6,735 nt of DNA from Nostoc sp. CHAB 5715 (GTDB lineage Bacteria; Cyanobacteriota; Cyanobacteriia; Cyanobacteriales; Nostocaceae). The stretch lies in the NCBI RefSeq assembly GCF_020829685.1, contig NZ_JAIVFR010000363.1, forward strand, positions 1 to 6,735, given 5' to 3'. The notes under the pieces were generated by a model. It did no database searches and was not told where the DNA came from. It worked only from the letters and a program-made list of their open reading frames with translations. A program made the position numbers and the translations under genes. Positions 5,517 to 6,735 of this stretch are shown here, in pieces (within the stretch, counting starts at the first letter, position 1; each line of letters begins with the position of its first letter).

Positions 5517-6335
5517 ATGAAGTCAAATTCACAACAGATAAAACTGTTTTTAGTAGTAGCTTTTAGCTACACTAGTTTACTAGTTAGCCTGACTCCAGTA
5601 CTGGCAAAACCAACTCTTAGTTCTTCACCTAGCGATCTTGGTGCTAAAACGAACCTTGCTCAAGCCACAGCCTTTAATCAACCCTCGCTTCCATCTGGCC
5701 CACCTCCTGGAGGTCGTGTTCGTGGTGGAGCGAAGCGCGACGGCGGGGAGTGTCCACTTACTATTACTAAACCTGACCTGACTGCTTTAGTACCCTTTAC
5801 TGAAGAAGCTAACTCAGTGATTAATGTCTGGGGACAGACAACTGTAGAACACCCAAGTTGGTTTTTTTATGTGCCGTATACCAAAGATTTGCCCTATGCA
5901 GTTGAATTTGTGCTGCAAGATCAGGACTTGAAGGAGATTTACCAAAAAGCGATCGCTCTACCAGATAAACCAGGAGTTATCCGCGTTTCTCTGCCTACCA
6001 GCGCTCCTGCCTTGGCACTAAACAAACAATATCGCTGGTTTTTAACCGTTAACTGTTACCAGCAAGAGAATTCTCCCCCAACTTTCGTCGAAGGGGTAAT
6101 ACAACGAATCGAACTCAAACCAGCCGCTCTTAAAGAGCTACAAACTACAGAACCTCTAAAGCGCTATAATATCTATGCCCAAAATGGGATATGGTACGAG
6201 GCACTGACGACACTGGCCCAACTGCGCGGTCAAAATCCTAAAGATGCAGTACTAAAAGCAGAGTGGCAAAATTTGTTAAGCAGCATCCGCTTAGATGATA
6301 TTGCAGCAGAACCGATTCTTTCGGAAAAACCTTAG
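5517..6335 (+). CDS. DUF928 family exported protein
   Basis: This gene encodes a 272-residue protein of the cyanobacterial DUF928 family, whose function is unknown. Residues 1-30 form a signal peptide (basic start, hydrophobic core, cleavage likely after PVLA), so the mature protein is periplasmic or outer-membrane associated. The family hallmark PPPGGRVRGGAKRDGGECP lies at ~62-80. Strand-rich segments follow: INVWGQTTVEHPSWFFYVPY (~102-121), PYAVEFVLQD, GVIRVSLPTSAPALALNKQY and YRWFLTVNC, then a helical C-terminal part with YAQNGIWYEALTTLAQLR (~220-237) and LDDIAAEPI. The only two mature cysteines, Cys79 and Cys180, could form a disulfide. A strong ribosome site precedes the start. The protein is full length, although a MITE begins at the last base of its stop codon. 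In my general knowledge DUF928 genes often lie near CHASE2/CHAT, DUF1822 and two-partner secretion genes. The role in the envelope is inference. Confidence 0.88.
   Translation: MKSNSQQIKLFLVVAFSYTSLLVSLTPVLAKPTLSSSPSDLGAKTNLAQATAFNQPSLPSGPPPGGRVRGGAKRDGGECPLTITKPDLTALVPFTEEANSVINVWGQTTVEHPSWFFYVPYTKDLPYAVEFVLQDQDLKEIYQKAIALPDKPGVIRVSLPTSAPALALNKQYRWFLTVNCYQQENSPPTFVEGVIQRIELKPAALKELQTTEPLKRYNIYAQNGIWYEALTTLAQLRGQNPKDAVLKAEWQNLLSSIRLDDIAAEPILSEKP
5949..5956. repeat. HIP1 octamer GCGATCGC
   Basis: This is a single copy of the palindromic HIP1 sequence, which is over-represented in many cyanobacterial genomes, inside the DUF928 gene. It supports the cyanobacterial assignment but has no known specific role here. 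Confidence 0.8.
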
Positions 6336-6497
6336 AGGATGTTTGAAAAGTCGCAAAGTATACTAGAAACCCTGCTTCCATTCCTCTCCCCGAAAGGTCG
6401 AGAGGCTTTGAAACCCGCATCCCTTGTAGGTAAGGCTTGCTAGGGGGTTAGGTTTCTGAGACTTAGATGTTAGTAATAATACTTTTGAAACAACCTC
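6335..6497. mobile_element. 163-bp MITE with TTA target duplication
   Basis: The ends are GAGGATGTTTGAAAAGT (6335-6351) and ACTTTTGAAACAACCTC (6481-6497), reverse complements at 15 of 17 positions. Both ends are flanked by TTA (6332-6334 and 6498-6500), a three-base target duplication as produced by some IS5-family elements. Inside are AGAAACC paired with GGTTTCT and a CCTCTC/GAGAGG hairpin (6383-6405); there is no transposase frame, so it is non-autonomous. The left TTA and the first G of the element form the TAG stop of the DUF928 gene. The right flank TTAG would give the same stop, so insertion left the protein unchanged. Family assignment is inferred from the terminal sequence and duplication length. 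Confidence 0.8.
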
Positions 6498-6543
6498 TTA
6501 GATTAAAAAACACTTAGGACTTACGCAAAAATTGCTAAAAAGC

Positions 6544-6648
6544 TTACAGCAGTTTTCAGGTATTTAGACCACGACTGAGACGAGGAATGGGGAGTAGGGA
6601 GTAGGGAGTAGGGAGTGGGGTAATTTATTGAATTGGAAATTGCTGTAA
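6544..6648. repeat. imperfect inverted repeat around the G-rich heptamers
   Basis: TTACAGCAGTTTTCA (6544-6558) pairs with TGGAAATTGCTGTAA (6634-6648) at 13 of 15 positions, and both mismatches would be G-U pairs in RNA. This looks like the ends of another small non-autonomous repeat unit, about 105 bp long. No clear target duplication is seen. Confidence 0.5.
6584..6618 (+). repeat. heptamer tandem repeat (STRR type), unit GGAGTAG
   Basis: Three perfect GGAGTAG units (6591-6611) are followed by GGAGTGG and preceded by a diverged GGAATGG. The run gives five G-tracts of three or four bases with loops of three to four bases, matching the simple G-quadruplex pattern on the plus strand. Confidence 0.8.
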
Positions 6649-6735
6649 ATAAAATATTACCGACCGAATGGTTTGTTTAAACATAGTGCAAGAAGTGCTT
6701 TAGAGTCAAGTATTTTTCAGCGCTGAGTTCTTAAC

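Larger units (their letters stand above)
6498..6735. other. non-coding tail with repeats
   Basis: No gene is seen. It contains TTAGGACTTACGCA (6514-6527), a motif that I recall as a frequent end of small cyanobacterial elements but here without a partner end, an inverted repeat (6544-6648) enclosing a G-rich heptamer run, and a 10-bp palindrome TCAGCGCTGA (6717-6726). It may be the upstream region of a gene outside the window. Confidence 0.5.

Noticed and set aside
6238..6420. Minus-strand 60-codon open frame
   Set aside because: It spans the DUF928 end and half of the MITE, so it is created by the insertion and unlikely to be a gene.
6514..6527. TTAGGACTTACGCA as the end of a further mobile element
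   Set aside because: The motif is familiar from cyanobacterial small elements, but no inverted partner end lies in the window, so no element can be delimited.

Overview
The window looks like a filamentous, Nostocales-type cyanobacterium. The grounds are the gene families present (DUF1822, a CHAT-CHASE2 fusion, DUF928), a HIP1 octamer (GCGATCGC at 5949-5956), two runs of heptamer repeats of the STRR kind, many small palindromes, and generally AT-rich coding sequence. The first ~185 bases are different: GC-rich, and encoding a piece of a histidyl-tRNA synthetase that looks non-cyanobacterial. They are best read as foreign or chimeric sequence at an edge.

Layout. 1-185: GC-rich hisS fragment, minus strand. 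250-894: small sigma-70-like protein, minus strand. 895-1248: divergent regulatory region with three inverted repeats. 1249-2217: DUF1822 protein, plus strand. 2394-4724: membrane protein with an N-terminal CHAT (caspase-like) domain and a C-terminal CHASE2 sensor. 4730-5516: no intact gene, but a degraded IscB/HEARO-type element (a likely omega RNA followed by a 15-codon stub of an RRXRR nuclease), then a cluster of palindromes and a heptamer repeat. 5517-6335: exported DUF928 protein. 6335-6497: a 163-bp MITE flanked by TTA, placed exactly on the DUF928 stop codon. 6498-6735: G-rich heptamer repeats inside a larger inverted repeat; no gene seen.

How the genes may work together. The sigma-like gene, DUF1822, CHAT-CHASE2 and DUF928 genes look like one module, and from general knowledge such genes often sit together in cyanobacteria. 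The CHASE2 part would sense something outside the plasma membrane, the cytoplasmic CHAT part carries an apparent His-Cys dyad, the sigma-like protein could set transcription, and DUF928 would act in the periplasm or outer envelope. The functional link is inference: no member's substrate, ligand or target is visible in the sequence. The space between CHAT-CHASE2 and DUF928 has been heavily invaded by small repeats and mobile-element remains.
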